Below are positions 46,975 through 57,843 of a stretch of 64,000 nucleotides of DNA, piece by piece; positions within the stretch are counted from its first letter, which is position 1; each line of letters starts with the position of its first letter. This DNA is from Lactifluus volemus (lineage: Eukaryota; Basidiomycota; Agaricomycetes; Russulales; Russulaceae). The position numbers and the translations under genes were made by a program. The notes beneath the pieces were generated by a model. That model saw only the letters and a program-made list of their open reading frames with translations, ran no database searches and had not been told where the DNA came from. The DNA lies in the NCBI GenBank assembly GCA_022376515.1, contig WTXI01000002.1, positions 186,001 through 250,000 on the forward strand, read 5' to 3'.

Positions 46975-48501
46975 CTAGAACCGAACGTCGGTGGTGCTAC
47001 TGGCAGTTTTGGGCCAGGCTCCGAGTTGAACAGCCCGATAGACGTGTTTGACGGTGCGCAGCGCCGGAATAAGTAACCTCTGTTGTCGTTCACGTTCAGT
47101 CGCCTCCTCCATCGCCGCTCCGACATCGTGTGCCAGTACACGTGAAAGTTCAGCGTCAAGCGTCGCATCGACCCTGAGCGTGCGTAAGGCCCGAAAAGGC
47201 GCGATGAGCGCGAGCCATAGTGAAGCGTCGTCGACCGCGTCATGTGTCGATGGTCGTTGTTCAAGTTGTTGTTGGGACTGCTGCTGCTGCTGCTGCTGCG
47301 GATCAGGTGGTGGTGCGTAATGGCTTATCATAAGTTCCGTGATGGGATCTAGTGTGCACGCGAGAGCGGAGCAAATCGCGACGAGTGCTGAGAGCTGAAA
47401 GTCGAGACGTTCGCAGGGAATACGGATTCGGATTGAAGCCTCCATGTGGTCATCGTCGTCGTAGTGGCCCTGCCCAATGTGGTGGTGGCTGAGATCGTAG
47501 TGACGAGTGGGTATCATGGTGAGCCATGCTGAGGATTCGTACAAGTCTATAAGAGCCAGAGTGGGCGACTCTGAAATCGTGCTAGAGTGAATGAACGATG
47601 CGATGCGTGGGATAGAAAAAGTGAGCTGGTTGAAGAACGTCAAGTGGAGTTTCCTCATGAAAGGAGCGGAGCGGAAATGGGCGAGGAACGCGTCTAGGTA
47701 GGTCGAGGGACCTCGGTATATGAGTTCTCGGAGCACGAGGAGTTCAGTGAGCTCCGATGAAAAGGTAGACGTCGTCTGAATGATGGGAGAGTGATTCCGG
47801 TCGATGGTGGAACGAGGTTCTGCGGAGAGGAAGTTGAGGGACAGAGTTTGGAGCCGGGGCATTGAGCGTATGCACGAGGCGAGACAGTCAGGTGAGAAGC
47901 TGGCGGAACTTTGGATGCGGTTGAGGGTGAGAGAGATGAGGAACGGGGCTGTAGATAATAGTGGATGCAAAGATGGCAAGACGCAACCGCTAAGCAGTAA
48001 ATGTCTCAATCGCGGGGCGTGCATGTCGATGATCCGCGTTGGAAGGACAAACTCGGTTGTCTGCGATTCGAGCTCGAGGCGGTGGAGGATCGGGGCTGGC
48101 CCTGCTATCGCCCGGGTCAACGTTTCCAACGTCGAAGCTGGTGCGCTCAGCACGACTTGACGTACACGCTGGAGATGTTGAAGGGCGAAGAGCACGCCGT
48201 CTACATCTGAGAATTCCCACCTTTCGTCAAAACGAGGGCGGTAGTCGAGCACGAGGGGGAATGAAGGAGAACAGTCGATCAGGTCCTCTGCGGGCGACCC
48301 GAATGAGAACCAGAGTTGAAAACCCAATCGGTGCGACGATGCGGATAAGAGTCGGTTCCACTTTTGGCAGACGAGCGTAAGGGTGCACCATCTCTGAGAC
48401 CAATGTACGTCGTCGTCGACGGCCGACCAACAGTAACGGAATATGATGTCCAGGAGCACGTCGTCAGGGAGCGCGTTTATCGTCTTGCTAGTTCTCAACA
48501 A
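46975..48501 (-). CDS. F-box protein with polyglutamine tract, 5' exon unresolved
   Basis: The open frame begins with an F-box (TINALPDDVLLDIIFRYCW, then WCTLTLVCQKWNRLLSASSHRL). LRR-like sequence follows (PRLRHLLLSGCVLPSLHPLL, LRELIYRGPSTYLDAFLAH), with a glutamine tract near residue 405. It ends at 46975. The frame has no ATG at its front: it is open upstream to about 48,580, where a stop precedes a possible acceptor (TTCGAAGCAG). A first exon must lie further right, and I could not place it with confidence. An uninterrupted minus-strand frame at 48,580-48,987 starts with ATG and could be part of it. This protein is only distantly related to the other F-box proteins in the window and carries no insertion. 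Confidence 0.75.
   Translation of the reverse strand: MLRTSKTINALPDDVLLDIIFRYCWSAVDDDVHWSQRWCTLTLVCQKWNRLLSASSHRLGFQLWFSFGSPAEDLIDCSPSFPLVLDYRPRFDERWEFSDVDGVLFALQHLQRVRQVVLSAPASTLETLTRAIAGPAPILHRLELESQTTEFVLPTRIIDMHAPRLRHLLLSGCVLPSLHPLLSTAPFLISLTLNRIQSSASFSPDCLASCIRSMPRLQTLSLNFLSAEPRSTIDRNHSPIIQTTSTFSSELTELLVLRELIYRGPSTYLDAFLAHFRSAPFMRKLHLTFFNQLTFSIPRIASFIHSSTISESPTLALIDLYESSAWLTMIPTRHYDLSHHHIGQGHYDDDDHMEASIRIRIPCERLDFQLSALVAICSALACTLDPITELMISHYAPPPDPQQQQQQQSQQQLEQRPSTHDAVDDASLWLALIAPFRALRTLRVDATLDAELSRVLAHDVGAAMEEATERERQQRLLIPALRTVKHVYRAVQLGAWPKTASSTTDVRF
47280..47301. repeat. CAG/CTG trinucleotide run in the F-box gene
   Basis: About seven CTG units on the plus strand encode the glutamine run on the minus strand. 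This is a typical length-variable coding microsatellite. Confidence 0.85.
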
Positions 48502-50583
48502 AAGTCTGAGCGGGTCCCTTGGGTAAACTACCTCGTCTACCGCGGCTTGAACCGAGACTTGTTTCGACGCTGCTTCGAATTAGAGTGCGTCAGGGATGAT
48601 CCAAAAAAAGGGGGAGGGAGCGTTTTGCGAGCCTCTCACACTCGGCCGTAGTAGATTCGGATGGGGCAAGCGTTTCAGGCCCACTGGCACTTGTGCCCTT
48701 GTCTCTGTGGACATCTTCCCCTCGGGCTTCCATTCCTCGGTAACTGGAGCCGAGGAAAGACCTTCAACCGCGCTCAGGGAGAGGTGGATCGATGATCGTT
48801 GAGGGATAACAACTCGGATGGTGTCGATCGACGATGGGTCCCATATATATGTAGAGAGAATGACGTCCGGATCGTTGCCTCCATTACGCGCGTAGCAGTA
48901 AGAATTTCTTGTTTCGAGTAGGACCGTCATACGACAGATTTGCACATGCCGCAGTCGTACAGCACGCGTTCGATCAGGCACTGCCATATGGAACCCTAAC
49001 AGAGTGCCTCTCAGCGGCCTTGAGTCAAAATACCTACTTTTAATTCGTTGAATGTACCAAGCCCCTGGATGGTATGCAATGAGACGTTAGGGAGCCCACG
49101 CATGTCAAAGGATGACACGCGCCATCGGGCAACTCGGAAGAATCAAACACCGTGAGTTTTTTGGCTGTGTACCCACCACCACTACTGGTTGCAGTTAGCC
49201 ATTACAACCAAAAGAAAAAAAAAAAATCCAGAAAAGAGTTTTCGTGAAAACGAAAAGAACTGCTAAAAGTTTTTTTTTTTTGCGATAGCCTGGGGCCAAG
49301 CGATACTGAGGCTGGGTTGCTTGGCACGCCGTGGGTCGCAAGTCCCGGTTTCTGGTCATGACGTAATGACGTTCTTCGCACCAAAGCTGTCCTCTGTCCG
49401 GTGTGTGATGTTCTCCGCGACGCCCCTCTTTTTTGTGCGCCCCTTCGGCCTGCAAGTACCTGTGGGCCATAGCTCTGGCCTAGGACCGGTTCTTGGCACT
49501 AACCATGTTAACACCGGTACCCCCACAAAGTAACACTCTTCTTTACCTTTCAATTGAAGCCTCGAAATCCCGGACTCGGAGGGGGCTGCCAATTTCGCCA
49601 ACACGCTGTCTTGTTGGTGGACGAAGTGTGTGTGACGAAGGTCGAAGTCGGTTTTGCGCAGGAAAAGCCCCAAACTTTATGTTTTTGTCTGGGAACAAAT
49701 AAATATTTTAAGCGTTCAGCGGGTGTATTGTTGTTAGCTTCGAAGAAGACCGCTAGCAAGCAGCCCACTATTCTATTTACGAGGACGTCACGGTGTTAAA
49801 CTGGCTTTCCGGAGGATGCGTTCTTCCTTTTTTTAATTTTCTACTTTTTTCCTTTTTGGAGCTGGACGGTGATTCCGGATCAACCTTGTGATGGAGATGA
49901 GAACGAGATGGTCCTACAACACCGATCTACCCAATGACATCTTGTTGATCTTGGAAGGCATGGGGGCGGTGCAAAAAGTAAATATGGCACGCTTGTGTGT
50001 GTGTGCAAAGCGACGTCACTTAGCATCGCCCCTTCTCATCAACTCATCGTCCCCTTTTTCGTTATTTGTTTCTCGGGAAGGCGAACGGCTTTTGATCAAG
50101 ATGATCCATCGTTTGAAGTTTGATGGATAGGTACCAAACTTTCCATTCTTTGTCGGGATTAATTTTTTGATGCAGTACGCGGGGGCAGGGAAATCAAGAT
50201 GGATTGATACCCCCAAGTCCCGACCCGTCAAGGAGGTTGATTTTTGATGCAGCACTGTGTACAGCAGAATCAAGATGGGATGATTGACAGCGGGGATCAA
50301 CAAAGGCTGTGTGACAGGACAGCCAATTACGAGACCCGCACATAGGGGGGGGGTCTAATGAAAAACGATTGATCTTTTTTCCTGTCACTCCCCCGTCTTG
50401 GTCGAGCCAAATTCTTCGTTTATTGCGTATCACTACGTAGCCCAGCTATCAAATAAAATACCAGAAAGAAAGTAAGGTGCTTGGAATGTCTAGCAATGCC
50501 GTGATCGAAACACCAACTATACACATGCAGGAAAAGGTATCGCGGAATCACGCCCGAAGCAACAAAAGGGAAGGGGGGGAAAT
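48502..50583. other. Region between F-box and cupredoxin genes
   Basis: About 2.1 kb. The first 500 bp probably hold the missing first ex­on(s) of the F-box gene on the minus strand. The rest has T- and A-runs (49,211-49,224 and 49,270-49,281) and short frames without motifs. Confidence 0.35.
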
Positions 50584-51269
50584 CTAGAGTAGGATACCTG
50601 CGGCGATGCCGACCAACGCTAGAAGACCACCCGCCCCTGCACCGGTGGCAATGGCGCCGTTTGTTGTTGATGAGCTAGCGGCTGGCGCAGAAGAAGTTGT
50701 TGTGGATCCACTTGTTGACTCAGAGCTGGCGCTGGCGCTGGCACTAGCACTGGCACTGGAAGCGGAAGCAGAGGTGCCGCCGGCTGCGTCGGGGGTAGTT
50801 CCCATGGCGGCCTGCTGGAAAGCGGCGAAGGACTTCTGGGCAGTCGGGTTAATGGCGAAGACCATTCCTTGCTGACAGTGACTACAGCACACAAAGATGG
50901 ATGGATTAGCGCAGTCCAATTAAAATAAGATAGGAAAGGACAGTACTTGGCTTGGCGACAGTAGAACCAGAGAGGGGTCGTTTGGGTTACGGTGACCGTA
51001 AACATTGGCTGAGTGGCGGCACCAGCTACAGAGGGCATGAATCCAGAGTCGGCACCACCGGCCATAAACGTGCATGGCGCAGCAAACGTTGACTGGGTCA
51101 CGGAGTGGTTCTTAGGGCCGAAAACGAATTGAACAGTGTCGCCGACGGCCGCCGTTAGTTGACTTGGGTTGAAGGCGAGGCCTGTACCACCGACTGCTAC
51201 CTGGTGGACGGCGCCAGAAACGGTGGTGGCAAGGGTAGCGAGTGCGACAGAAGCGAGAGCGAAACGCAT
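50584..51269 (-). CDS. Secreted cupredoxin (plastocyanin-like) with Ser-rich GPI-type tail
   Basis: Two exons with a 65-nt intron (50882-50946) give 206 residues. A signal peptide (MRFALASVALATLATTVSG) is followed by one cupredoxin domain. All four type-1 copper ligands are visible: His in KNHSVTQ, Cys in LWFYCRQ, His in NHCQQG and Met in QGMVF. The intron splits the ligand loop between Cys and the second His. A Ser/Ala/Thr-rich stretch (SASASASASSES) leads to a hydrophobic C-terminus (GGLLALVGIAAGILL), a GPI-anchor signal. The protein is probably attached to the cell surface. Its role in electron transfer or wall biology is not known. Confidence 0.85.
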
Positions 51270-51531
51270 GTTGAAATTTTGACTTTGGTGTATTCGGAAA
51301 GGTGGGACAAAATAAAAACGGGCAAGGCCGGATTAGATGAAGGTAAAGCGAGGACTAGCTGGTAGTTTAGAAGGGCTTTGTGAGAACTGTGAAAAGGATG
51401 GTTAGCAAAAATGATGAGGAGAGAAGGGAGGAAAGGCGAACCCTGCTCGGATAACGACAACAGTGAAGAGAGGGAGAGACTTGGCTCGAGGGGAAATGAA
51501 CTGAAGGGAGGTCGTCAAGTAACGGGCGAGA

Positions 51532-51538
51532 CTTTATA
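51532..51538 (-). promoter_or_regulatory. Probable TATA box of the cupredoxin gene
   Basis: TATAAAG reads on the minus strand about 265 bp upstream of the ATG at 51269. The intervening leader is pyrimidine-rich in the transcript sense. The distance is long, so a leader intron is possible but not resolved. Confidence 0.3.
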
Positions 51539-52006
51539 GGACAAGGGTGAGACAAGATCAATTCCAAAACTATTTTGAAAGACCGCCATGTGTCTACAGC
51601 AAGTTGGTTTCCAAGTCAACGAGAGCCGCCCATATTTACACGAATCAGACTCTGCCTCGTGTGATTCGTTGTCCGTCATTTTTGGAGATTGCACAACAAC
51701 TCTGCGGAGGGTCGTTCGTGGTGGGATGCATGCAGGGTATCACGAGTGGCTACAACGCCCCAGGTCAATCTTTGAGATTGCCGAATGCCGCCTAACATTT
51801 CTCGGTTGTCACTGGCATCAATATCAGAACAGGCGGTGGAGAAATTTTAATTCCAGGCACATGGGTTAAACCCTTTTCGTATTGGATCCCGTAAAGCCAA
51901 CAAAGCCGAAAAAGTGAGTCAAAGAAAGTGGGACTGTATTGGTCCACAGTGCGTGTGAAAGGATACCACGACCACCTCGTGGCTGACTATTGTCACCGTG
52001 ACACAA
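51539..52006. other. Intergenic region between cupredoxin and thioredoxin genes
   Basis: This divergent 468-bp gap must contain the thioredoxin promoter. No motif beyond the TATA box of the cupredoxin gene was identified. Confidence 0.4.
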
Positions 52007-52602
52007 ATGAGAATCCTCCCACTGCGATTCATTCAGACCTCGTTCTCCGCTCGTCTCTTCTCAACTTCGAAAGCCAGGCTTGAGCAATTTCATAATGCCG
52101 ACCAAGTGGTGGGGGGTCGCACGTTCCCTTTGTCGACCCATCTCGTTGACATTGAACGTGCAAGACCTTTGGCAGGGTAACGTCCGCTACAAGGACAAAT
52201 GAGCGTGTCGTGCTCGTCGACTTTTATGCCGAGTATGTTCTTCAGGGGAGGGGCACAAGAAAAGCACTGATTGATGGTGTGTGCAGTTGGTGCGGACCAT
52301 GCCGGATGCTGTCGCCCATCCTTGAGAAACTGGCCGCGGATGTGGACACCAAGACGGGGTCAGGTCGACCGATTGATCTCATTACCATTGACACGGATCA
52401 ACATGGCGCTCTCGCACAAAAATACCAGGCATGTCATGCTTAATTGTCGTCGAGAGAGCGGTGCTGATGCCTTAGTTGTTGACTGCGGGCGCAGGTTCGA
52501 GCCCTACCGACCGTTGTAGCATTTCGCGATGGAGAGGCGGTGAATCGTATTGTTGGGGCCCTACCTGAGGGTGGGGTGCGCAATTTTCTAAATGACGTGT
52601 AA
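52007..52602 (+). CDS. Mitochondrial thioredoxin
   Basis: Thioredoxin reduces protein disulfides using electrons from thioredoxin reductase. Four exons with introns at 52109-52164, 52233-52286 and 52429-52494 give 420 nt (139 residues), with all phases consistent. The N-terminus (MRILPLRFIQTSFSARLFST) is a basic, Ser/Leu-rich mitochondrial presequence. Then come VVLVDFYAD and WCGPCRMLSP, where the second intron splits the codon before W. The cis-proline segment VRALPTVVAFRDG and a short helical end GGVRNFLNDV complete the fold. The third intron begins GCATGT, not GT. It is a GC-AG intron, and only this form gives VRALPTV in frame. Confidence 0.9.
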
Positions 52603-53289
52603 AGACACGTCAGAGGGACAAAAGTCGGATAGTGTGGATGACTCGTCACAAAGTGTTTTCTGTTTCAATTGTGCTTTGAAAGGAGAACTGAGTTATGGAG
52701 GGGGACGCTTCATGTGTCACATTTGGCGATTGTACAAAGGAAAGGCTAATTATATGACTAGACAACGACCACAGAAGCGTAGCAACTGAGATGAAACATG
52801 GTAAAAAGGGATATTGTTCTTTTTTTTAAAAAAAAGATTTTGTTCTGGAATCGGACAGAGGCTCCTGTGCGGTGGAGGCTGTGGGTTCAAAGAAAATGAA
52901 AAGAATGAGACAAAGACAAGACAAGAGAGGGGGGGGAGCCAATTAAAAGAAAATAGCACGTGGGATAACAGGCGGTGCCTGGATTGGGTATGCTCGTGCG
53001 TTCTCAGTCATTTGCCCTGCCCTGCCCTGCCCCTTCCCGTCGCTGACATTTCCCCGTCCGTTAGCGGTCTCCCCTGCCCTGCCTTTCCCCTTCCCCTTCC
53101 TCGTCCCCCTCCCAGTTCTAATCCCCACCATTTCACTTTCCTTCTTTCTTCCCTCCAAGCAACGAGCACAGCTTTTTGTTTTTTTTTCCTCCCTAATCAC
53201 CCAATTATCACTCTCATCCTTTAACAAATTCTAAACTTCCGATCATCGTGCGTCCCGTCGCCTGATCAACCCCCCTCCGTTTGTCCAGG

Positions 53290-53358
53290 TGAGCACAAGT
53301 CCCCCATTGCGTGCCCACCACGCACTTTTAAATTAATTCAACGCCTTTTTTTATGCAG
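53290..53358 (+). other. Probable 5' leader intron of the G-gamma gene
   Basis: A good donor (CCAG|GTGAGC) and acceptor (TTTATGCAG|CG) bracket 69 nt just upstream of the ATG at 53421, downstream of a strong CT-rich leader (53,000-53,280). Leader introns are common in basidiomycetes. The position fits, but the transcript is not seen. Confidence 0.5.
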
Positions 53359-53420
53359 CGAGGCTTTGCCTATCCTCCATCATCGCCGTTCTATCCCTCT
53401 AATTGAAAAAAAAATCCCAA

Positions 53421-53842
53421 ATGTCGTCGTCACGTCCAAAGCAGTCCATGTCCGAGCTGAAGCTACGACGCCTCCTCGAACATAATCAACGGCTACGTGA
53501 AGACCTCGGTCGGCCACGTATACGTGTAAGCGAAGCGAGCGCGAGTCTCATACGATACTGCAAAACAACAACAGACCACCTTGTCAGTCCTTTTCTCCGT
53601 TCTCATTTCTCTCCATCCCATCCCATTCCCCCCCTTTTTCCCATTCCCCGATCTCTTCCACCTCCTAAATCGCACCCCAGCGCTCACTCTTTTACGTGAC
53701 CTGCTGCCCTTTCTCTTTCTCCAAGCGCCCATGCTGATGGCCAGGTTCTCATCTGCAGGTTCCATCTGTCTGGGGTCCTGTGGGCAAGAATGACGACCCG
53801 TATGCACCGCAGACAGGCAGTGGGTGCTGTAACTTGCAATAG
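53421..53842 (+). CDS. Heterotrimeric G-protein gamma subunit
   Basis: This pairs with G-beta at the plasma membrane in pheromone and nutrient signalling. Two exons with one 176-nt intron (53583-53758) give 81 residues. The N-terminal helix ([20 protein letters not shown]) is the G-gamma coiled coil; [13 protein letters not shown] follows. After the intron, [16 protein letters not shown] is the conserved fungal segment. The C-terminus CCNLQ ends in a CaaX box (CNLQ) whose last residue favours farnesylation, next to a Cys that may be palmitoylated. The pyrimidine-rich leader upstream suggests strong expression. Confidence 0.9.
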
Positions 53843-55734
53843 ATGGCCCATCCACTTTTTACATTTATCTACACCTTACACCCATTCCCACCGGAAACGG
53901 TCTTTGCCCCCACCCACGCCATCGCAACAAGATGCACATACTCTCTCATTCGAGGCTACCAGCGCATACATGTCACATACATTCAACCCACTACAACAAC
54001 CGCATCGCCCACGCCACAAGCACGCACATCTCGCCTTTTTTTTTCCCACCCCGCCTATACGCTCTCCATCCGCTTATCTATCAATCGCGCCCAAGCTCTT
54101 TTTTTTATTATTACCGCCTTGCATTTTCTCTCTTTTTCTCTGTTGATTCCTTCTGCGCCTTCAATGTGCTTATCTGTCATTTCTCACCTCGCCTTGATTT
54201 CGGTCCTATTACCCTTTTTTTCACTTGTGCAAGGGCAGGGCGGCCTTTTTTTCCTAGTCCCTGTCATCGTTATCGCATTTTCGGGAGTTGCGGCCGAGAC
54301 AATTGCAGGGGGGCGCGTGGCGCACGTCAATGCCAAAGCGCTAGCTTCGAAGTCCTCTCTTCTCTTTCTACACTGACCCCGCGTGCGCGTTGCGTGCCAA
54401 AAGACTTTCGTTAAAAAAAGGCGTTCCTTTTTTTCTTGGTACCGTATAGTCTTGTCATGTTCTTTTTTGTATTTTTTTTTTCTTGAAACGAGAGAATATA
54501 TATATATCCTGCGCTGCGCCTCTTATCAATCGTGGGAACATCAATTATCACATGTCCACCCATCCTTAGGACTTAGGGAGGCAGGTGAAATCCCGGTCGG
54601 GACACACCTTCCTCCGCCCCGGTTCCATAAGATTATCATCACGGGAACTACAGTACAAGTACCCGTATGTCTCGGGGTCTCTCGGAGCTTTATTCCGGAA
54701 AAGGAAAGGACAAGAGACTCTTTCGGAACTTCTCGCGATCCGCAGTTGTCTTGCCAAGTGAACGTTCAAAAAAAGTCGCGCGCGGTCGTCTTTTTGGACA
54801 TCCGGAAAAGCACCGGACCCAAATACGTCCCACGTCAAAAGTTCTCCTAAGGAGGCTTTGCAGCTTCACAGGTTGCTAGGCGGGCAGGGGCTCTGCAAGT
54901 CAAGTCGTACGTTTGTTGGCATTAAACAAATATTTCACACTTTATACACAAAATATCAGAATTTTTTTTAAATTTTTAATCACGCTCGAATTTATGGAAG
55001 AAGGGGTCTCAGACGATCGTCTTAATTCATCATCATTGACATCATATATCGGGAACTTCAAGGCGTGCCTTGATTGAACGAACTCTCTCTCGTCCAAAAA
55101 GTGTATCTTTAAACGAATCTCCGAAATCGAACACCCAATTGTACAGTTCAAGATATTTGAAACTTGTCCCATCGTCACCGGTTGCCATACCCAGAGTTGA
55201 CTTACCACCCTGGAGAACCGACTTGAGTTATTTTAAAATCGTACTAATAACACTGACATCTACATCTGATGATGGGAATAACTGTGTACACTCTCCTCCG
55301 GTGCTTCGCCCGCAGTCTGTCATTGGCCATCAAATCTGTCACGCTCAAGCTCTCCTCACTTCACAGCGGCAGGAGCCCTGCAGCACGCTGGCTTCTTTAC
55401 AGCTCTTAGAGTGCTTGGGCTTCCCCTCGCTCCTGCCCGCAGCCAACTTGAACTCGGTTTGGTCAATCCTCTTCGGAACTCGCGCGCGTCTGCTGGAACA
55501 GGTCACCGAGTTTATCCCTCGAGCTCCCGGTGGAATGGGGGATAAGAGGACAGGCGGGGGCGAGGGACACGAAGCGAAGCGAAGGCGAGACGAGCGAGCA
55601 TGCCAGGAACAAGGCTCTTGACTCAGAACTTCACCCAGTTTGGCAGGACACCCCCCTGCACTGGTGCATTTCGAGGCGGGTGCAGGGCCCATGACGTTAA
55701 TGGGCGTAGTTGTTCACCGGCACGCTTCATCGGG
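53843..55734. other. Gene-poor region with one coding-like minus-strand exon
   Basis: The first 500 bp are the CT-rich 3' flank of the G-gamma gene. On the minus strand, 55,234 to 55,042 has an open frame ending in TGA that looks protein-like: MATGDDGTSFKYLELYNWV, then FDFGDSFKDTLFGRERV. Upstream on that strand a short stretch reads VLQGSCRCE. No complete gene could be built and the family was not recognised. Another 183-codon plus-strand frame over 55,070-55,621 was not accepted. Confidence 0.3.
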
Positions 55735-55984
55735 GTTCAGCCTGGCTGTTGCGTGTGCTCACAAAAGTCACTCTGATAGTTTTTATTTTTATTTTGCTTT
55801 TGCATGGGCAGGCCAGCTGTAAAGTTGGGTCTAGGGATATGATAGGCATGTTTCATCTTCGAATCTTTTTTTCCTTCCGTACGTTACAAATGTTCGTAAA
55901 AGATAGAGAACAGTGTATATAGTATCTGAACTCGGATAAGGTTGTTCCTTGTATCAAAATCGATCCTGTTCCTGCAGCGTATTA

Positions 55985-57623
55985 CTATTTTCTGTCCTTG
56001 ATACGACTCGGACCTGTAGGAACAGCGACCCGCCGGGCATGGCGCAAAGAACTGGTGGCCGGGGCACCGGGTGACGTCATTCCTTGCCGGCTATGGACGG
56101 TAACAGGGCGTTTCGAATGCCGACGCTTGGTTATGAATGGCTCGGTGTTTGATCCGGATGGTTCATACCCCCCTAGGTAAAGATCCTGCAGTCTAGGTAA
56201 CACCCCAGCCGATACCTCATCAAGCCTCTTAAGCACCGACAAGATGGGCGTATGCAACCCGATAATACGCAAGGTATGAACAGCATGAAACTTGTGGAAA
56301 ATGTCCTCCCATGCCGTGGGATCTTTGTTGGTTTGCCAAGTTGATCTTTCCTCGAAACACAAGTCGAGCGATTCAACATGGGACAGGGGGAGCCAAACCT
56401 CGCGGAATATTTGTGCCATGGACGAGACCTGAACTTCGTTTGTGCATAAAATTTTGAAAGAGAATCTGGCGAGAGACGCATTCAGAAGTCTGATCTCGAC
56501 CTCGCCACCAGTGAAGTCAATCTCCGCTCGACTGCATGACTTGCCTATCGGCGTGGAAGCGATGAACCAATCGAGTTGACGCGAATGGAAGAAGAGCTCG
56601 TTGAAGAGTGTGAGATTGACAACTTCAATTACTGGTGCATAGAATCGAGCCAGGAGGTCGTCCAAGTACTCGCTGTCCCCTCGAAACTGAAAGTGCGTGA
56701 GAGAGGAAAAGACAACGTGTGCCGGCGTAAATGAGGTGCTGATTGTTTGACCATGCGTAGAAGCTGGGGATTTGAATTCGATGGTAAGGGACTTGAGCTT
56801 GGTCAAGGCGGAGGCACACATGACCATCGCCTCGGGTAGAATGTAACCCGTAAACGGTATATCATGAAGGTGGAGCTCAGAAAGGTCCCTAGAAGACAAA
56901 AGAAGTTGAGGTAATGTTGGGAATGATATGTGGCGCAAGGTGAGTTCTTGTAAGCGTGGTGCAGATCCACCTAAGAATGTATTGGGAAGTTGCAATGGCG
57001 CATCCTCGAGACAAAGCGAAAGACATCCTAGTACCGGAAATGGCTTCCGCATCGCTGAGGCCAAACGCTGCAGTGATTCCCTTATCCCATAAAGCGAAAT
57101 TTCGCATATGCGCTCGGGATGCATGAGCGCATCAATAATGTTATCCTCAGGCCCGGCATAATACGAGGACGACCATATTTCGATGGGGAAGGGGGGCCAG
57201 ACATTCAACGTCTCCCTCACTGGAGTAGTGTTGGTGCAGAAAAGGCGCAGGTCGAGACGCATCGCGGATGAAAACACGATATATCTCCACCGTTGACATA
57301 CATGCACCAGTTTATTCCACGTCTTCGCCCGTGCCCCAGGAGTATGTTCATGACCCAGTAAGCAGAAATCAAAGATGCTTAAGAGGACAGGGCCTGGGAG
57401 CGCCTCGATTGTAGCAGCACGTGGTGAAATATAATCTGCACCTTTCAATAAGCGATAGGTTTGAGCGCAGCGCATACCACGAACCCAGTAGTCGCAGCCT
57501 TCGGTCAGACGACAGTCTATTTGAAGGCGGAGAGGAAGGAATAGATCTTGTGGAAAGTCCGAGTCTCTTCATATCTGGCGCAAGATCATCTGCTGAGTCT
57601 TCAAATATGTATTTTGACAACAT
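55985..57623 (-). CDS. F-box protein, duplication unit 1
   Basis: Two exons with a 49-nt intron (57436-57484) give 530 codons (529 residues). The first exon (MLSKYIFEDSADDL) is conserved in the second unit, which argues that it is coding; a single-exon start at 57475 is the alternative. After the join, the F-box reads IEALPGPVLLSIFDFC, then LVHVCQRWRYIVFSSAMRLDLRL. Repeated leucine-rich segments follow (PRLQELTLRHISFPTLPQLL, LFNELFFHSRQLDWFIAS). The C-terminus has the family mark LPRLQDLYLGGYEPSGSNTEPF. This is a likely SCF substrate receptor of unknown target. It differs from the copy at 59.5 kb at many residues, so the duplication is not brand new. Confidence 0.85.
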
Positions 57624-57843
57624 GGCTACTTTCGCCTTTTGGGTCTCGCTGGAACTGGAAGGAAGCCAGTCTGGATGACATTAGAGACACTCACTATGGA
57701 GCTCATGGTGACTGCTCATACGCACCACACTGAACTTGGAATATCTTTGGCTTGGACTCCTGTAGGGAACCGAGAACTACATCTGGTTGGAAACTTTCCA
57801 GTGACTGATAAGAGTGAACAAGGTGACGCCAACAATAGATATA

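Noticed and set aside
49356..49673. Minus-strand segment TGTCRPKGRT resembling the tail of the CBM19-like protein
   Set aside because: The match is a few residues only. Flanking sequence does not align, unlike the copy at 37.7 kb.
52480..52515. GGTTCGAGCCC resembling a tRNA T-arm
   Set aside because: It lies at the acceptor and start of the last thioredoxin exon. No tRNA cloverleaf fits around it.
55070..55621. A 183-codon plus-strand open frame
   Set aside because: No motif, and it overlaps a more protein-like minus-strand stretch. Composition looks like chance.
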